This document shows, in pieces, positions 35,407 to 44,942 of a stretch of DNA of 59,497 bases. The notes beneath the pieces were generated by a model, which was not told the DNA's origin, did no database searches, and saw only the letters and a list, made by a program, of their open reading frames with translations. Source of the stretch: Gammaproteobacteria bacterium (GTDB taxonomy: Bacteria > Pseudomonadota > Gammaproteobacteria > Pseudomonadales > Halieaceae); contig JAUICG010000029.1 of NCBI GenBank assembly GCA_030427485.1, positions 1 through 59,497 on the forward strand, written 5' to 3'. The position numbers were made by a program, and so were the translations under genes. The first letter of the stretch is position 1; each line of letters opens with the position of its first letter.

Positions 35407-36924
35407 ATGCGCACGATTACCCGCAGGCAGTTCATCCACCGCTCATCGCTGCTTGCCGCCGGCACGGCACTGGCCGGCTGTAGCGACAGCAGCAACAGCC
35501 CGGGCAGCGCGAAGCACGCCATCGTGATCGGTTCCGGGTTCGGCGGCTCCGTCGCGGCGCTGCGTCTCGCCGAGGCGGGCATTCCGGTCACGGTGCTGGA
35601 GCGTGGCCGGCACTGGCAGAGCGAGAGCGCAAACCTGTTGGCCGGCTCAAACGGCGTCGCCCCGGACAACACCAGGCCACTTTCTCCTGTTCAGGGTGAG
35701 CCGGATCCCCCCAGGAATACCGGCCTGCTGGAGACCATTGTCGGCGAAACCGTCAGCGTGCAGTGCGGCTCCTGCATCGGCGGTGGCTCGCTGGTATATG
35801 GGGGGGTGCTGATCCAGCCGCGGCGCGAATCCTTCAATCGCGTGTTGCCGGATATCAGCTACGACGATATGGACAACATCTACTACCCGAGAGTGCTGCG
35901 GCAGATCGGCGCGGCGCCGATTCCCGATGACGTGCTTCGGAGCCCCACCTACGAGTCGCACCGCGTTTTCATCGCCGACTCGGAACGAGCGGGCTTTGAG
36001 GTATTCCGGCCGCACACGTCCTTTGACTGGGATATTGTGCGCCGAGAGATCAATGGCGAAATCGCGCCGCAGGTCAGTATTGGTGACTACGCGATCAGCG
36101 GCAACATCCCGGCGAAGCGCTCTACCGACAAAAACTACCTGCGCGCGGCGGTACAGAGCGGCAGGGCCGAGGTGCGCGATCTCACGGAAGTCGAAATGAT
36201 CCGGGAGCTACCCACCGGCTATGCCGTCGTTTGTTGCCGCCTCACTGCGGCGGGTGATGTACTGGAGCGCTATGAAATGCAGTGTACCCACCTGTTCCTG
36301 GCGGCCGGCTCCATGAACAGCAGCAAGTTGCTGCAGAAGAGCCAGTTGGCCGGTGAGCTGAAAGGCGGCAACGACCGGGTCGGTCACGGATGGGGCACGA
36401 ATGGTGATCAACTGGTGGCAAATTTTACGGCTGTTCCGGTCGCCGGCCCACAGGGCGGCCCGGCCTGTATTGCCTCAATCGATCGCGCTCGTCCCGATTA
36501 CCCCATCACCTCCATGCACTCGCCCGCGCCCTTTCCCGGCCAGTTGCAGATGCTCATGTCCACGCCGGACGAACTCGGGCGTCTGGATTACGATCCCGTC
36601 AATGACAAGACGCGTATCCTCTGGTCGCACGATGGCGCGACGTCCTCCGCGCTGGCGCGCCGCGACAGTTTCCAGCGGCTGCTGGCCGCGTCCGGAGGCA
36701 GGGAGCTGAATTTGCCGGCGTTTTTGCGCGACACGATCTGGCATCCGCTCGGCGGCACGGTGATGGGCGATGCCTGCGACAATCTCGGCCAGTTATACGG
36801 CTACCGCAACTTGTACGTGGTGGATGGAAGCCTGTTACCCGGCAGCGCGGGTGCGGCGAACCCGGCCCTGACCGTTGCCGCCAACGCCGAACGCATCATG
36901 GCGGTGCTGGCGCCCCGCCTCTGA
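35407..36924 (+). CDS. Tat-exported lipoprotein GMC oxidoreductase (cholesterol-oxidase-like)
   Basis: 505-residue FAD enzyme. The N-terminus carries a twin-arginine motif (TRRQF, Arg6-Arg7) and a lipobox ending at Cys25 (ALAGC), so it is predicted to be folded with FAD, exported by Tat and lipid-anchored. The dinucleotide-binding fold is GSGFGGSVAALRLAEAG (residues 42-58). The C-terminal GMC motif WHPLGGTVMG (His446) and VVDGSLLPGSAGAANPALT are those of cholesterol oxidase-like GMC enzymes. The alcohol or sterol substrate is inferred, not shown. The ATG at 35407 is preferred because it starts the Tat signal. Confidence 0.87.
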   Translation: MRTITRRQFIHRSSLLAAGTALAGCSDSSNSPGSAKHAIVIGSGFGGSVAALRLAEAGIPVTVLERGRHWQSESANLLAGSNGVAPDNTRPLSPVQGEPDPPRNTGLLETIVGETVSVQCGSCIGGGSLVYGGVLIQPRRESFNRVLPDISYDDMDNIYYPRVLRQIGAAPIPDDVLRSPTYESHRVFIADSERAGFEVFRPHTSFDWDIVRREINGEIAPQVSIGDYAISGNIPAKRSTDKNYLRAAVQSGRAEVRDLTEVEMIRELPTGYAVVCCRLTAAGDVLERYEMQCTHLFLAAGSMNSSKLLQKSQLAGELKGGNDRVGHGWGTNGDQLVANFTAVPVAGPQGGPACIASIDRARPDYPITSMHSPAPFPGQLQMLMSTPDELGRLDYDPVNDKTRILWSHDGATSSALARRDSFQRLLAASGGRELNLPAFLRDTIWHPLGGTVMGDACDNLGQLYGYRNLYVVDGSLLPGSAGAANPALTVAANAERIMAVLAPRL

Positions 36925-36998
36925 GCGGCGGTCCCGTGAAGTCAGTATGGCAGCGCGGTTTTGCGATCCCCCCGGGGAATTCTTCGGGTTGTTGGCCG

Positions 36999-38273
36999 CT
37001 ATTTCGCGGCGGCCAGCGCCTGCTCGATGTCCGCGAGAATGTCGTCGATATGCTCGATCCCGATCGACAGCCGCACCATATCCTCGCTGACGCCGGCTGA
37101 CGCCAGTTCCGCGGCGTTCAATTGCCGGTGTGTGGTGCTCGCCGGGTGGCAGGCCAGTGACTTGGCGTCGCCGATATTCACCAGTCGCAAAATCAACTGC
37201 AGCGCATCGATAAAGCGCGTGCCCGCGTCGATGCCGCCCTCGATACCGAAGCTCAGGATGCCCGCGGCCTTGCCGTCACAGTACTTCTTGCAGTTCTCGC
37301 GGAACGGGCTGTCGTGCAGCCCCGCGTAGTTTACCCAGCGAACCTGTGGATGTTTCTGCAGGTACCTGGCGACTTTTTTCGCGTTTTTGCAGTGTTGCTT
37401 CATGCGCAGGCTGAGCGTCTCGAGACCCTGCATGATGAGGAAAGCGCTGTGCGGAGAGAGAGCGGCGCCCGTGTTGCGCAGAGGAACCACGCGGCAGCGG
37501 CCGATATACGCGGCCGGCCCCATGGCCTCGGTGTAGACCACGCCGTGATAGGATGGGTCGGGGGTATTCAATATCGCGAAGCGTTTGCTGTGCGCGGCCC
37601 AATCGAACTTGCCGGAGTCGATAATCGCACCGCCTATCGTCGTGCCGTGCCCGCCGATGTATTTGGTCAGCGAGTGCACCGCGATATCCGCGCCGTAGTC
37701 GAACACGCGACACAGTATCGGCGTGGCCACGGTGTTATCGACGATCAGCGGAACGCCGGCGGCGTGGGCGATATCCGCCCAGCGTTCAATGTCCACGATA
37801 TTACCCGCGGGGTTGCCGATGGATTCACAAAACAGGGCCTTCGTGTTCTCGTCAATCAGCGAGGCGACCTTGTCGAAATCATCGGCGGCGGCAAACCGGG
37901 TTTCAATGCCCTGGCGCGGAAAGGTGTGCGCGAACAGATTATAAGTGCCGCCATAGAGCTGCGTGGTGCTGACGATATTGCTGCCCACCTCGGCTATCGC
38001 CTCGATCGCATAGCGGATCGCCGCCATGCCGGAGCCAACCGCCAATGCGCCCACGCCGCCTTCGAGTTCCGTCAGGCGCTGCTCCAGTACCGCGTTGGTG
38101 GGATTCATGATGCGGCTGTAGATATTGCCGGGCACCGCCAGGTTGAACAGGTCGGCCCCGTGTTGACTGTCGTTGAAGGTAAACGAGGTTGTCTGGTAGA
38201 TCGGCGTGGTGGCGGCATTGGTCGTGGGGTCGCCGGCGAAGCCGGCATGCAGGGCGATTGTTTCTGGTTTCAT
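36999..38273 (-). CDS. metY: O-acetylhomoserine aminocarboxypropyltransferase (sulfhydrylase)
   Basis: PLP enzyme that makes homocysteine from O-acetyl-L-homoserine and sulfide. 424 residues from the ATG at 38273. The PLP lysine is Lys204 in HSLTKYIGGHG, with the Cys/Met-metabolism family motifs YSRIMNPTNAVLEQRL and LYGGTYNLF. The frame stays open 50 codons upstream but that sequence overlaps the control region of the B12 operon. It is divergent from the cobalamin operon. Confidence 0.94.
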   Translation of the reverse strand: MKPETIALHAGFAGDPTTNAATTPIYQTTSFTFNDSQHGADLFNLAVPGNIYSRIMNPTNAVLEQRLTELEGGVGALAVGSGMAAIRYAIEAIAEVGSNIVSTTQLYGGTYNLFAHTFPRQGIETRFAAADDFDKVASLIDENTKALFCESIGNPAGNIVDIERWADIAHAAGVPLIVDNTVATPILCRVFDYGADIAVHSLTKYIGGHGTTIGGAIIDSGKFDWAAHSKRFAILNTPDPSYHGVVYTEAMGPAAYIGRCRVVPLRNTGAALSPHSAFLIMQGLETLSLRMKQHCKNAKKVARYLQKHPQVRWVNYAGLHDSPFRENCKKYCDGKAAGILSFGIEGGIDAGTRFIDALQLILRLVNIGDAKSLACHPASTTHRQLNAAELASAGVSEDMVRLSIGIEHIDDILADIEQALAAAK

Positions 38274-38416
38274 GGCTGCATCCTTGGTAGCAGGAAAATC
38301 GAAAGTGCACGGGAGTGCAGAGCTTAGCAAAGGCAGAACTACTGGCAAGTCCTTGCCTCTCAGTCTCTTCTCGGCAAGAAACGGCGCCTCAAGCACCGGG
38401 ACGGCCATTCCTGCGT

Positions 38417-38445
38417 TTGACAATCCATGGGCAAGTCACTACAGT
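38417..38445 (+). promoter_or_regulatory. Promoter of the cobalamin operon
   Basis: A perfect TTGACA (38417-38422), a 17-bp spacer and TACAGT (38440-38445, four of six matches). Transcription would start near 38452, just where the riboswitch begins. Confidence 0.7.
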
Positions 38446-38451
38446 TTGCGG

Positions 38452-38627
38452 CCGAGCCAGGTGCCTGCCTAGCCGCGCCCCGATGCGTTGCGAGCAGGCC
38501 AAATGGGAAGTGTGGAACTGATCTGTCAGTTGCCACCGCTGCCCCCGCAACGGTAGTCAGGCGCGTGAACAGCGCGCTGATAGCCCGATACCAGCCTGGC
38601 ATGTGCGGCAAAGAAGCGGAGGGCTTC
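38452..38627 (+). promoter_or_regulatory. Cobalamin riboswitch upstream of cobQ
   Basis: Conserved aptamer pieces occur in order: the 5' CAGGTGCCTGCC region (about 38459), GCCAAATGGGAAGTG near 38499, the P5/L5 segment CCGCTGCCCCCGCAACGG at 38537-38552, and the 3' B12 box AGCCCGATACCAGCCTGGC ending at 38600. A short hairpin GAAGC-GGAGG-GCTTC at 38613-38627 follows and is probably the expression-platform kissing hairpin. With adenosylcobalamin bound, the operon should be shut off. Confidence 0.92.
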
Positions 38628-38734
38628 TGCAAAGGTTGTCCAGTCAGGTTATGCTGCTTTCCTTTTCGTTATCTCTCCCGATACAGCCACCCCAGGCATA
38701 GCCGTGTAGACACGCGGGTAGGAACGACGCTTCA

Positions 38735-40204
38735 GTGACAGAGCCCGGCAATACCAGAACCCTGATGATCCAGGGCACCACGTCCGATGCGGGAAAGAGC
38801 ATTCTGGTCGCCGGTTTGTGTCGGGTACTCGCGCGTCGCAACTGCAGGGTCGCGCCCTTCAAGCCGCAGAATATGGCGCTCAATAGCGCGGTGACCTGTG
38901 ATGGCGGCGAGATCGGGCGCGCCCAGGCGCTGCAGGCGGCCGCCTGCCGCTTGCCGCCCCATACCGACATGAACCCGATACTCCTGAAGCCCTCCAGCGA
39001 CACCGGCGCGCAGGTCATCGTTCACGGCAAGGCGATCAGCGAGCTGGATGCGCGGGCGTTTCATGACTACAAGCGGGTGGCGATGAATGCGGTGCTGGAA
39101 TCCCATGCCCGATTATGCCGGCAGTACGATTACATCGTCGTGGAAGGCGCGGGGAGTCCCGCCGAGATCAACCTGCGCGACAACGACATTGCCAATATGG
39201 GCTTTGCCGAAAAGGTCGATTGCCCCGTGATCATTGTGGCCGATATCGACCGTGGCGGCGTGTTCGCGCATTTGGTCGGCACGCTTGAACTGTTATCAGC
39301 ATCGGAGCAGGCGCGTGTGGTCGGGTTTGTGATCAACAAGTTCCGCGGTGATATCAGCCTGTTGCAGCCGGGTATCGAATGGCTCGAAGACTATACGAAG
39401 AAACCGGTGTTGGGCGTATTGCCGTACTTGCATGGACTGCACCTGGATGCGGAGGATGCGGTCACCACCTGGCAGCTCACCCCGGGATCCGCAAGCGTGT
39501 TGCGGGCCATCGTCCCGGTGTATTCGCGTATCAGCAATCACACCGACTTCGACGCGCTGCGCCTGCACCCGCAGGTCGATTTACAGTTTATCGGTCCCGG
39601 CCAGGTTCCTCCCGCTGCGGACCTGATCGTGCTTCCCGGGAGCAAGAATGTGCGCAGGGATTTGCAGTGGCTGCGCGACAACCATTGGTCCGACGTCATT
39701 TCGCGGCACCTGCGCTACGGGGGCAAACTCATCGGTATCTGTGGGGGATTCCAGATGCTGGGACAGGTGATCGATGACCCCCATGGCATAGAGGGGCCAG
39801 CCGGATCATCGACGGGACTTGGCCTGTTTGCCCTGTCCACGGAATTGCAGCGGCAGAAACAACTGCGACAGGTCACCGGGACACTCGCTCTCGATGGGGC
39901 AATTGTCGAGGGCTATGAAATACACTGTGGCGTATCATCCGGTGCCGCACTGGAGCACTGCGCAGTGGCGTTGTCCGACGGTCGTCGTGACGGTGCGGTG
40001 TCCGCGGATGGGCAGATACTGGGCACCTATCTGCACGGCCTGTTTGACCATCCGCAGGCACGGGACGGACTGTTGCGCTGGGCGGGACTAGCGCCGGACT
40101 CCGCACCCGGACTGGCCGCTATTCGCGAGCAGCAACTCGAGCGGCTGGCGGATTCGCTGGAGCAAACGCTGGATTGCAGCGCGTTGTTCCCCGGGGTGCT
40201 GTGA
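38735..40204 (+). CDS. cobQ: Cobyric acid synthase
   Basis: ATP- and glutamine-dependent enzyme that amidates adenosylcobyrinic diamide to adenosylcobyric acid. 489 residues: an N-terminal ATPase (IQGTTSDAGKSILVAGL, PFKPQNMALNS) and a C-terminal glutamine amidotransferase with the nucleophile in GICGGFQMLGQ and the His in LGTYLHGLFDH. GTG start at 38735. It is first in a 12-gene riboswitch-controlled series and overlaps cbiZ by 4 bp. Confidence 0.96.
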   Translation: MTEPGNTRTLMIQGTTSDAGKSILVAGLCRVLARRNCRVAPFKPQNMALNSAVTCDGGEIGRAQALQAAACRLPPHTDMNPILLKPSSDTGAQVIVHGKAISELDARAFHDYKRVAMNAVLESHARLCRQYDYIVVEGAGSPAEINLRDNDIANMGFAEKVDCPVIIVADIDRGGVFAHLVGTLELLSASEQARVVGFVINKFRGDISLLQPGIEWLEDYTKKPVLGVLPYLHGLHLDAEDAVTTWQLTPGSASVLRAIVPVYSRISNHTDFDALRLHPQVDLQFIGPGQVPPAADLIVLPGSKNVRRDLQWLRDNHWSDVISRHLRYGGKLIGICGGFQMLGQVIDDPHGIEGPAGSSTGLGLFALSTELQRQKQLRQVTGTLALDGAIVEGYEIHCGVSSGAALEHCAVALSDGRRDGAVSADGQILGTYLHGLFDHPQARDGLLRWAGLAPDSAPGLAAIREQQLERLADSLEQTLDCSALFPGVL

Positions 40205-40914
40205 TCGTGGACGCCGTTGTCATCGACACCAGCCTGATGCCCGGCGTCCAGCTGTCGCGTAGCGCCGGGTTCATTCGCCTCAGCTTTGCCCGGCCGCATC
40301 GCGCACTGAGTTGCGCCGTGTTGAATGGCGGTTATTGCGATGCCAGCGATTACCTGAACGTCAAGGTGGGCCGCGACAGCGCGGGCGAGTTGGAGGACCC
40401 TGCGTTGACCCTGCAGCGCCTGAGTAGCCGCTTGTGCTGCCCGGGCATTACCGTGGGTATGATGACGGCCGCATCACTGGATTCACTGCGTATAGTCGAG
40501 GGCGCTATCGCGGGCGAGACGCTCGCAGTGCTCGTTACCACGGGACTGGAGAACGCGCGACGCGCGGGTGATCCGGCCGAGTACCGCTCGCTTGAAGTCG
40601 TCCCCCCCAGGCGGGGAACTATCAACCTGGCGATCGTCACCAGCGCGCGACTGGCCGATGCAGCGCTGGTCGAGATGGTGGCGATCGCCACGGAGGCAAA
40701 AGTGGCCGTGCTGCAGGAACTTGCGGTGAAAAGCCCCGTTTCGGGCGGCCTGGCGACGGGAACCGGGACGGATGCGATCGCGGTTTTTTCCGGTCACGGC
40801 CTCGCGCGCGTGCGCTTCGCCGGAAAACATACATTGCTGGGAGAGCATCTGGGGAAGATGGTGATGCACGCTATCCGCAGTTCAGTGGACTACGAGCAGG
40901 GGGTGGGCGGGTGA
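40201..40914 (+). CDS. cbiZ: Adenosylcobinamide amidohydrolase CbiZ
   Basis: Removes the aminopropanol side chain from adenosylcobinamide or pseudocobalamin, giving cobyric acid for rebuilding with another lower ligand. 237 residues from a GTG that overlaps the cobQ stop. Family features: VLNGGYCDASDYLNVKV, VGMMTAASLDSLRI, VLVTTGLENARRAGDP and the C-terminal GLATGTGTDAIAVFSGHG. Its presence marks a salvage and remodelling pathway. It overlaps the permease gene by 4 bp. Confidence 0.9.
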   Translation: MIVDAVVIDTSLMPGVQLSRSAGFIRLSFARPHRALSCAVLNGGYCDASDYLNVKVGRDSAGELEDPALTLQRLSSRLCCPGITVGMMTAASLDSLRIVEGAIAGETLAVLVTTGLENARRAGDPAEYRSLEVVPPRRGTINLAIVTSARLADAALVEMVAIATEAKVAVLQELAVKSPVSGGLATGTGTDAIAVFSGHGLARVRFAGKHTLLGEHLGKMVMHAIRSSVDYEQGVGG

Positions 40915-41960
40915 GATTCATGGCGCCGCGCCGCTTGTTGCTGATTCTGGGGTGCTGCCTGGTTCCCCTGATGGTGATTGCGCTGATGATGGGGCCGGTC
41001 TTTATCTCCCCGACCGGCGTACTGCAGGCGACACTCGATGCGATCGATGCGACAACAGCCGGACCCGGAAGCACCCGGGACGGCCTGATACTGTTTTCCA
41101 TTCGTTTCCCCAGGGTGCTGCTGGCGGGACTCGTGGGTGTGTGCCTCGCGGTATGCGGCACGGCGATGCAGGGTCTGTTCCGCAACCCACTGGCCGATCC
41201 CTCGCTGATTGGTGTTTCCAGCGGCGCGTCCGCCGGCGCCAGCCTGATGATTGTGATGGGCGGTGGGGCGATGTTGCAGGGCGGGCAGTTTGCGGGCTTG
41301 TCGATCGTTGCGCTGGGCGCGTTCGCCGGTGGCTTCCTCGCGGTACTGCTGGTGTATCGCCTGGCCACTTCCGCCACAGGAACCTCGGTGGCGACCATGC
41401 TGTTGGCGGGTATTGCCATCAGTGCGCTCGCCGGCGCGCTCAACAGCCTGCTTTCGTTTGTCGCGGACGATGAAATGCTGCGGCGTATCAGCCTGTGGCA
41501 GATGGGAAGCCTGGATGCCGCCAACTGGCCGAGGGTCTGGTTCGCCGCTGTGGCGGTGGCTGTCGTGATGGTATTGCTGCCGCGTGAAGGTGCGGCGCTC
41601 AACGCTTTCCTGCTGGGGGAGTCCGAGGCGCGGCACCTGGGTATTGCGGTGGACGCCGTCAAGCGTCGTCTGATCCTGATGACAGCGCTGGCCATCGGTA
41701 TTTCGGTCGCAGTGGCGGGTACCATCTCCTTTGTCGGCCTGATCGTCCCGCACATTGTCCGTCTGTTGATCGGCCCCGATCACCGTTACCTGATCCCGGC
41801 ATCGGCACTCGCCGGCGCTATGCTTCTGATCATCGCGGATGCGTTTGCGCGAGTCCTTGTCGCACCGGCGGAACTGCCCGCGGGGATTCTCACGGCGCTG
41901 CTGGGCACGCCCTTCTTCCTGTCCCTGCTGGGGCAGAAGCGCCGCATCGGGGAGGTCTAG
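40911..41960 (+). CDS. btuC: Cobalamin ABC transporter permease (FecCD/BtuC family)
   Basis: Inner-membrane subunit of a vitamin B12 importer. 349 residues with about ten predicted membrane segments and the family motifs RFPRVLLAGLVGVCLAVCG, MQGLFRNPLADPSLIGVSSG and FVGLIVPHIVRLLIGPDHR. Iron-siderophore permeases share the family, but location in the B12 operon beside btuD and btuF supports cobalamin. Starts at a GTG overlapping cbiZ. Confidence 0.9.
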   Translation: MRFMAPRRLLLILGCCLVPLMVIALMMGPVFISPTGVLQATLDAIDATTAGPGSTRDGLILFSIRFPRVLLAGLVGVCLAVCGTAMQGLFRNPLADPSLIGVSSGASAGASLMIVMGGGAMLQGGQFAGLSIVALGAFAGGFLAVLLVYRLATSATGTSVATMLLAGIAISALAGALNSLLSFVADDEMLRRISLWQMGSLDAANWPRVWFAAVAVAVVMVLLPREGAALNAFLLGESEARHLGIAVDAVKRRLILMTALAIGISVAVAGTISFVGLIVPHIVRLLIGPDHRYLIPASALAGAMLLIIADAFARVLVAPAELPAGILTALLGTPFFLSLLGQKRRIGEV

Positions 41961-41962
41961 CG

Positions 41963-42736
41963 ATGTCGCTGTATGCGCACAACTTGTCGCTGAGCCTGTC
42001 CGATACCCCGCTACTGAATGCAGTCGATATCGAGGTACTGCCGGGAAAAATATCCACTGTGCTCGGCCCGAATGGCGCGGGCAAAACCAGCCTGTTGCGT
42101 GTCCTCACGGGTGAACTGGCACCGGATAGCGGCACGGTCACGCTTAATGGCCACGCCCTGCGGGAGTGTTCCGCGATACAGCGGGCGCGTACGCTTGCGG
42201 TACTGCCACAGCATTCACTGCTGAACTTCCCGTTCTCCGCCACCGAGGTGGTGCTTCTGGGCCGTACCCCGCACGATACGGGAATTGCCCACGACCGGCA
42301 GATCGCCGCCGAGGCCCTGCAGGCTGTCGACGGTGATTACCTCGCGGATCGTATCTACACGCAGCTTTCCGGGGGCGAGAAGCAGCGCGTTCACCTGGCG
42401 CGCGTGCTTGCGCAAATATGGGAGGCAGTGCCCGAGGGGGAGCGCTACCTCGTACTGGACGAACCGACGTCGTCCTTCGATCTGGCGCACCAGCACCTCA
42501 CACTGGAGGTGGTACGCAACCTTGCCGACAAGGGCGTCGGTGTGTTGATGGTGATACACGACCTCAACCTGGCGGCGCGCTGCTCGGACCGGATGCACCT
42601 GATGCAGTGTGGCAATATGGTGGTTTCCGGGACACCCGGGCAGGTATTGCAGCGCGATATCATCGCTCGCGTATTCCAGGTGGAGGCGAGTATCGGTGTC
42701 CACCCGCTGAGCGGCACGCCGCTGGTGATCACTTGA
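41963..42736 (+). CDS. btuD: Cobalamin ABC transporter ATP-binding protein
   Basis: 257 residues. Walker A GPNGAGKTS (35-43), signature LSGGEKQRVHLARVL, Walker B YLVLDEPTSSFDL and the H-loop VIHDLNLAAR are intact. The sequence is of the FecE/HmuV/BtuD class; operon context suggests cobalamin. It starts 2 bp after btuC. Confidence 0.91.
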   Translation: MSLYAHNLSLSLSDTPLLNAVDIEVLPGKISTVLGPNGAGKTSLLRVLTGELAPDSGTVTLNGHALRECSAIQRARTLAVLPQHSLLNFPFSATEVVLLGRTPHDTGIAHDRQIAAEALQAVDGDYLADRIYTQLSGGEKQRVHLARVLAQIWEAVPEGERYLVLDEPTSSFDLAHQHLTLEVVRNLADKGVGVLMVIHDLNLAARCSDRMHLMQCGNMVVSGTPGQVLQRDIIARVFQVEASIGVHPLSGTPLVIT

Positions 42737-42749
42737 GGGTAGTCATGCC

Positions 42750-43274
42750 ATGAACCAGTTTTGTGAGTTGATTCTCGGCGGCGCGCGCTCCGGCAAGAGC
42801 ACGCTGGCTGAGCAGCGCGCGCTGACCAGCGGTCTGGCGCCGCTGTATATCGCGACGGCCACAGCCGGTGACATCGAAATGCGCACCCGTATCGCGCATC
42901 ACCAGCAGCGGCGGGGTGCGCAGTGGACACTGGTCGAAGAACCCCTGGCATTGGCGGATGCCCTGCAACAGCACCAGGACAGTACGCGGTGCGTGGTCGT
43001 GGATTGCCTGACGCTGTGGCTGAGCAACTGTTTGCGGCAACAGTGCTGGGAGCGAGAGAAAGCAAGGCTGCTGGAGGTGCTACCCGGCTTGTCCGGACAT
43101 ACCGTGTTGGTGAGTAATGAAACGGGATTGGGTGTTGTTCCCCTGGGAGCGCTTTCACGCCAGTTTGTCGATGAAGCCGGTTTCCTGCACCAGCAATTGG
43201 CGGCCTTGTGCCAGCAGGTGACGCTGACTGTGGCGGGTTTGCCGCTGGCATTGAAATCGCCGCGGGAGGATTGA
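42750..43274 (+). CDS. cobU: Adenosylcobinamide kinase / guanylyltransferase
   Basis: Phosphorylates adenosylcobinamide and then transfers GMP, forming AdoCbi-GDP. 174 residues with P-loop LILGGARSGKSTLAEQRA, DCLTLWLSN and SNETGLGVVPLGALSRQF. It lies between btuD and cobT; cobT starts 1 bp after its stop. Confidence 0.96.
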   Translation: MNQFCELILGGARSGKSTLAEQRALTSGLAPLYIATATAGDIEMRTRIAHHQQRRGAQWTLVEEPLALADALQQHQDSTRCVVVDCLTLWLSNCLRQQCWEREKARLLEVLPGLSGHTVLVSNETGLGVVPLGALSRQFVDEAGFLHQQLAALCQQVTLTVAGLPLALKSPRED

Positions 43275-43275
43275 A

Positions 43276-44316
43276 ATGAACTGGTGGCAGAATGCGGTGG
43301 CGACGCCGTGCGAAAAGGCAGTGGCGGCGGCGCGGAAGCGGCAACGGCAACTGACCAAGCCGCCGGGCTCACTCGGTGAACTGGAGGCGCTCGCCGTGCG
43401 CTTTGCCGGCTGGCAGAACCGCGGCGATCCGCGCATCGAGCGGATAGTCGTGCGCGTCTTTGCCGGTGACCACGGCGTGGTCGCCGAGGGAGTGTCCGCG
43501 TTTCCACAGGCGGTCACGGTGCAGATGATCCACAACTTCGCCTCCGGTGGCGCGGCGATCGCGGTACTGGCGCGGCACAGCGGGGCGGATTTTTCGGTAC
43601 TCAACCTCGGTACAGTAACGCAGGGAGAGGAACTGCCCGGTGTGGTCAATGTACAGCTTGCGCCCGGGACGGAGAATTTTTGCCGCGCGCCGGCCATGAG
43701 TGAGGCGGTGCTGCGTGCTGCGCTGGATTGCGGCGCCGGATGTATAAACGCCGACGCTCATCTGTTCATCGGCGGCGAAATGGGTATCGGTAATACCACC
43801 GCAGCCGCCGCACTGACCAGCGCGCTGCTGGGCTTGCCCGTCGATACCACCGTGGGCAGGGGAACGGGCATCGATGACAGCGGGCTTGCGCGGAAACGGG
43901 ATACGGTGCAACGCGCGCTGGATCTGCACCTGCCCGACTCCGGCGGTGCGTTCGATCTGTTGCGCCGTCTCGGTGGCCTGGAGATAGCGGCGCTGACCGG
44001 TGCCTATATCGCCAGTGCCCAACGCGGTATTCCGGTACTGGTCGACGGTTATATCTGTACGGCGGCGGCGTTACTGGCCTGCCGTTTCAATCCCGGCGTG
44101 CGTGATTGGATGCTGTTTGCCCATGCGTCGGCAGAGCCGGGCCACCGGCATTTGCTGCGTGCGCTAAATGCCACGCCGCTGCTGGATTTCGGTATGCGCC
44201 TGGGAGAGGGCAGCGGCGCGGCGCTGGCGGTGTCGCTGTTGCAGTCCGCCTGTCACCTGCACAACGAAATGGCGACGTTCGCCGAGGCCGGTGTCAGCGG
44301 CGGTGGGCCGCACTGA
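43276..44316 (+). CDS. cobT: Nicotinate-nucleotide--dimethylbenzimidazole phosphoribosyltransferase
   Basis: Activates 5,6-dimethylbenzimidazole to alpha-ribazole phosphate. 346 residues. Conserved stretches: TKPPGSLGELEALAVRFAGW, VFAGDHGVVAEGVSAFPQ, GGEMGIGNTTAAAALTSALL and the C-terminal GEGSGAALAVSLLQSA. The cobC ATG overlaps its stop by one base. Confidence 0.97.
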   Translation: MNWWQNAVATPCEKAVAAARKRQRQLTKPPGSLGELEALAVRFAGWQNRGDPRIERIVVRVFAGDHGVVAEGVSAFPQAVTVQMIHNFASGGAAIAVLARHSGADFSVLNLGTVTQGEELPGVVNVQLAPGTENFCRAPAMSEAVLRAALDCGAGCINADAHLFIGGEMGIGNTTAAAALTSALLGLPVDTTVGRGTGIDDSGLARKRDTVQRALDLHLPDSGGAFDLLRRLGGLEIAALTGAYIASAQRGIPVLVDGYICTAAALLACRFNPGVRDWMLFAHASAEPGHRHLLRALNATPLLDFGMRLGEGSGAALAVSLLQSACHLHNEMATFAEAGVSGGGPH

Positions 44317-44942
44317 TGGCGTCGCAGCCCGAACTGGTAACCACTGTCGACCTGTTGCGCCACGGCGCGTGCGAGGGCGGTGATATCTACCGCGGCAGCA
44401 CGGATGTCGCACTCAGCAGTGAAGGGTGGCGGCAGATGGAGCAGGCGACCTTGCAGTCCACGGGCTGGCAAACCGTGGTGACCTCGCCGCTTGCGCGTTG
44501 CCGGGTATTTGCCGAGCACTGCGCCGCCCGCCTGGAACTGCCCTTACAGGTGGTTGCAGGCTTGCGCGAGATGGACTTTGGGGAATGGGAGGGCAGGTTG
44601 TTAAAGGAGGTTTGGCGTAGCGAACCACAAACCGTTAGCCGCTTCTATGAGGATCCCGCGGCAGTCACGCCTCCCGGGGGAGAGCCGACGCTGCTTGCTC
44701 AACAACGTATGGTTGAAGCCTGGCAGGCGCTGATGGGGCAGTGCGCGGGACAGCATCTGTTGCTGGTGTGTCATGGCGGTGTAATCAGGTTGCTCCTCAG
44801 TCACCTTCTGGACATGTCGGTGTCAGCGATAGCGCGCCTGCATATCCCCTATGCATCCATCTCGCGTGTCCGGGTCTATCGGCGCGGTGGCCAGGATTTC
44901 CCGGTCTTGATGTCGCTCAATGCGGGCGGTGAGTCGTCGTGA
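44316..44942 (+). CDS. cobC: Alpha-ribazole phosphatase (histidine phosphatase family)
   Basis: Removes the 5' phosphate of alpha-ribazole phosphate. 208 residues from the ATG overlapping the cobT stop. The catalytic RHG motif is in VDLLRHGACEGGD; GLREMDFGEWEGRL and the second histidine in LLVCHGGVIRLLL are typical. The open frame reaches 70 codons upstream but only inside cobT. Confidence 0.92.
   Translation: MASQPELVTTVDLLRHGACEGGDIYRGSTDVALSSEGWRQMEQATLQSTGWQTVVTSPLARCRVFAEHCAARLELPLQVVAGLREMDFGEWEGRLLKEVWRSEPQTVSRFYEDPAAVTPPGGEPTLLAQQRMVEAWQALMGQCAGQHLLLVCHGGVIRLLLSHLLDMSVSAIARLHIPYASISRVRVYRRGGQDFPVLMSLNAGGESS

Larger units (their letters stand above)
38274..38734. other. Divergent intergenic region metY / cobQ
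   Basis: This 461-bp gap contains no gene. It holds the cobQ-operon promoter (38417-38445), the cobalamin riboswitch aptamer (about 38452-38600) and its hairpin (38613-38627). The last 107 bp before the cobQ GTG are a leader with AGGAA near 38720. I see no recognisable SAM or similar riboswitch on the metY side. Confidence 0.7.
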
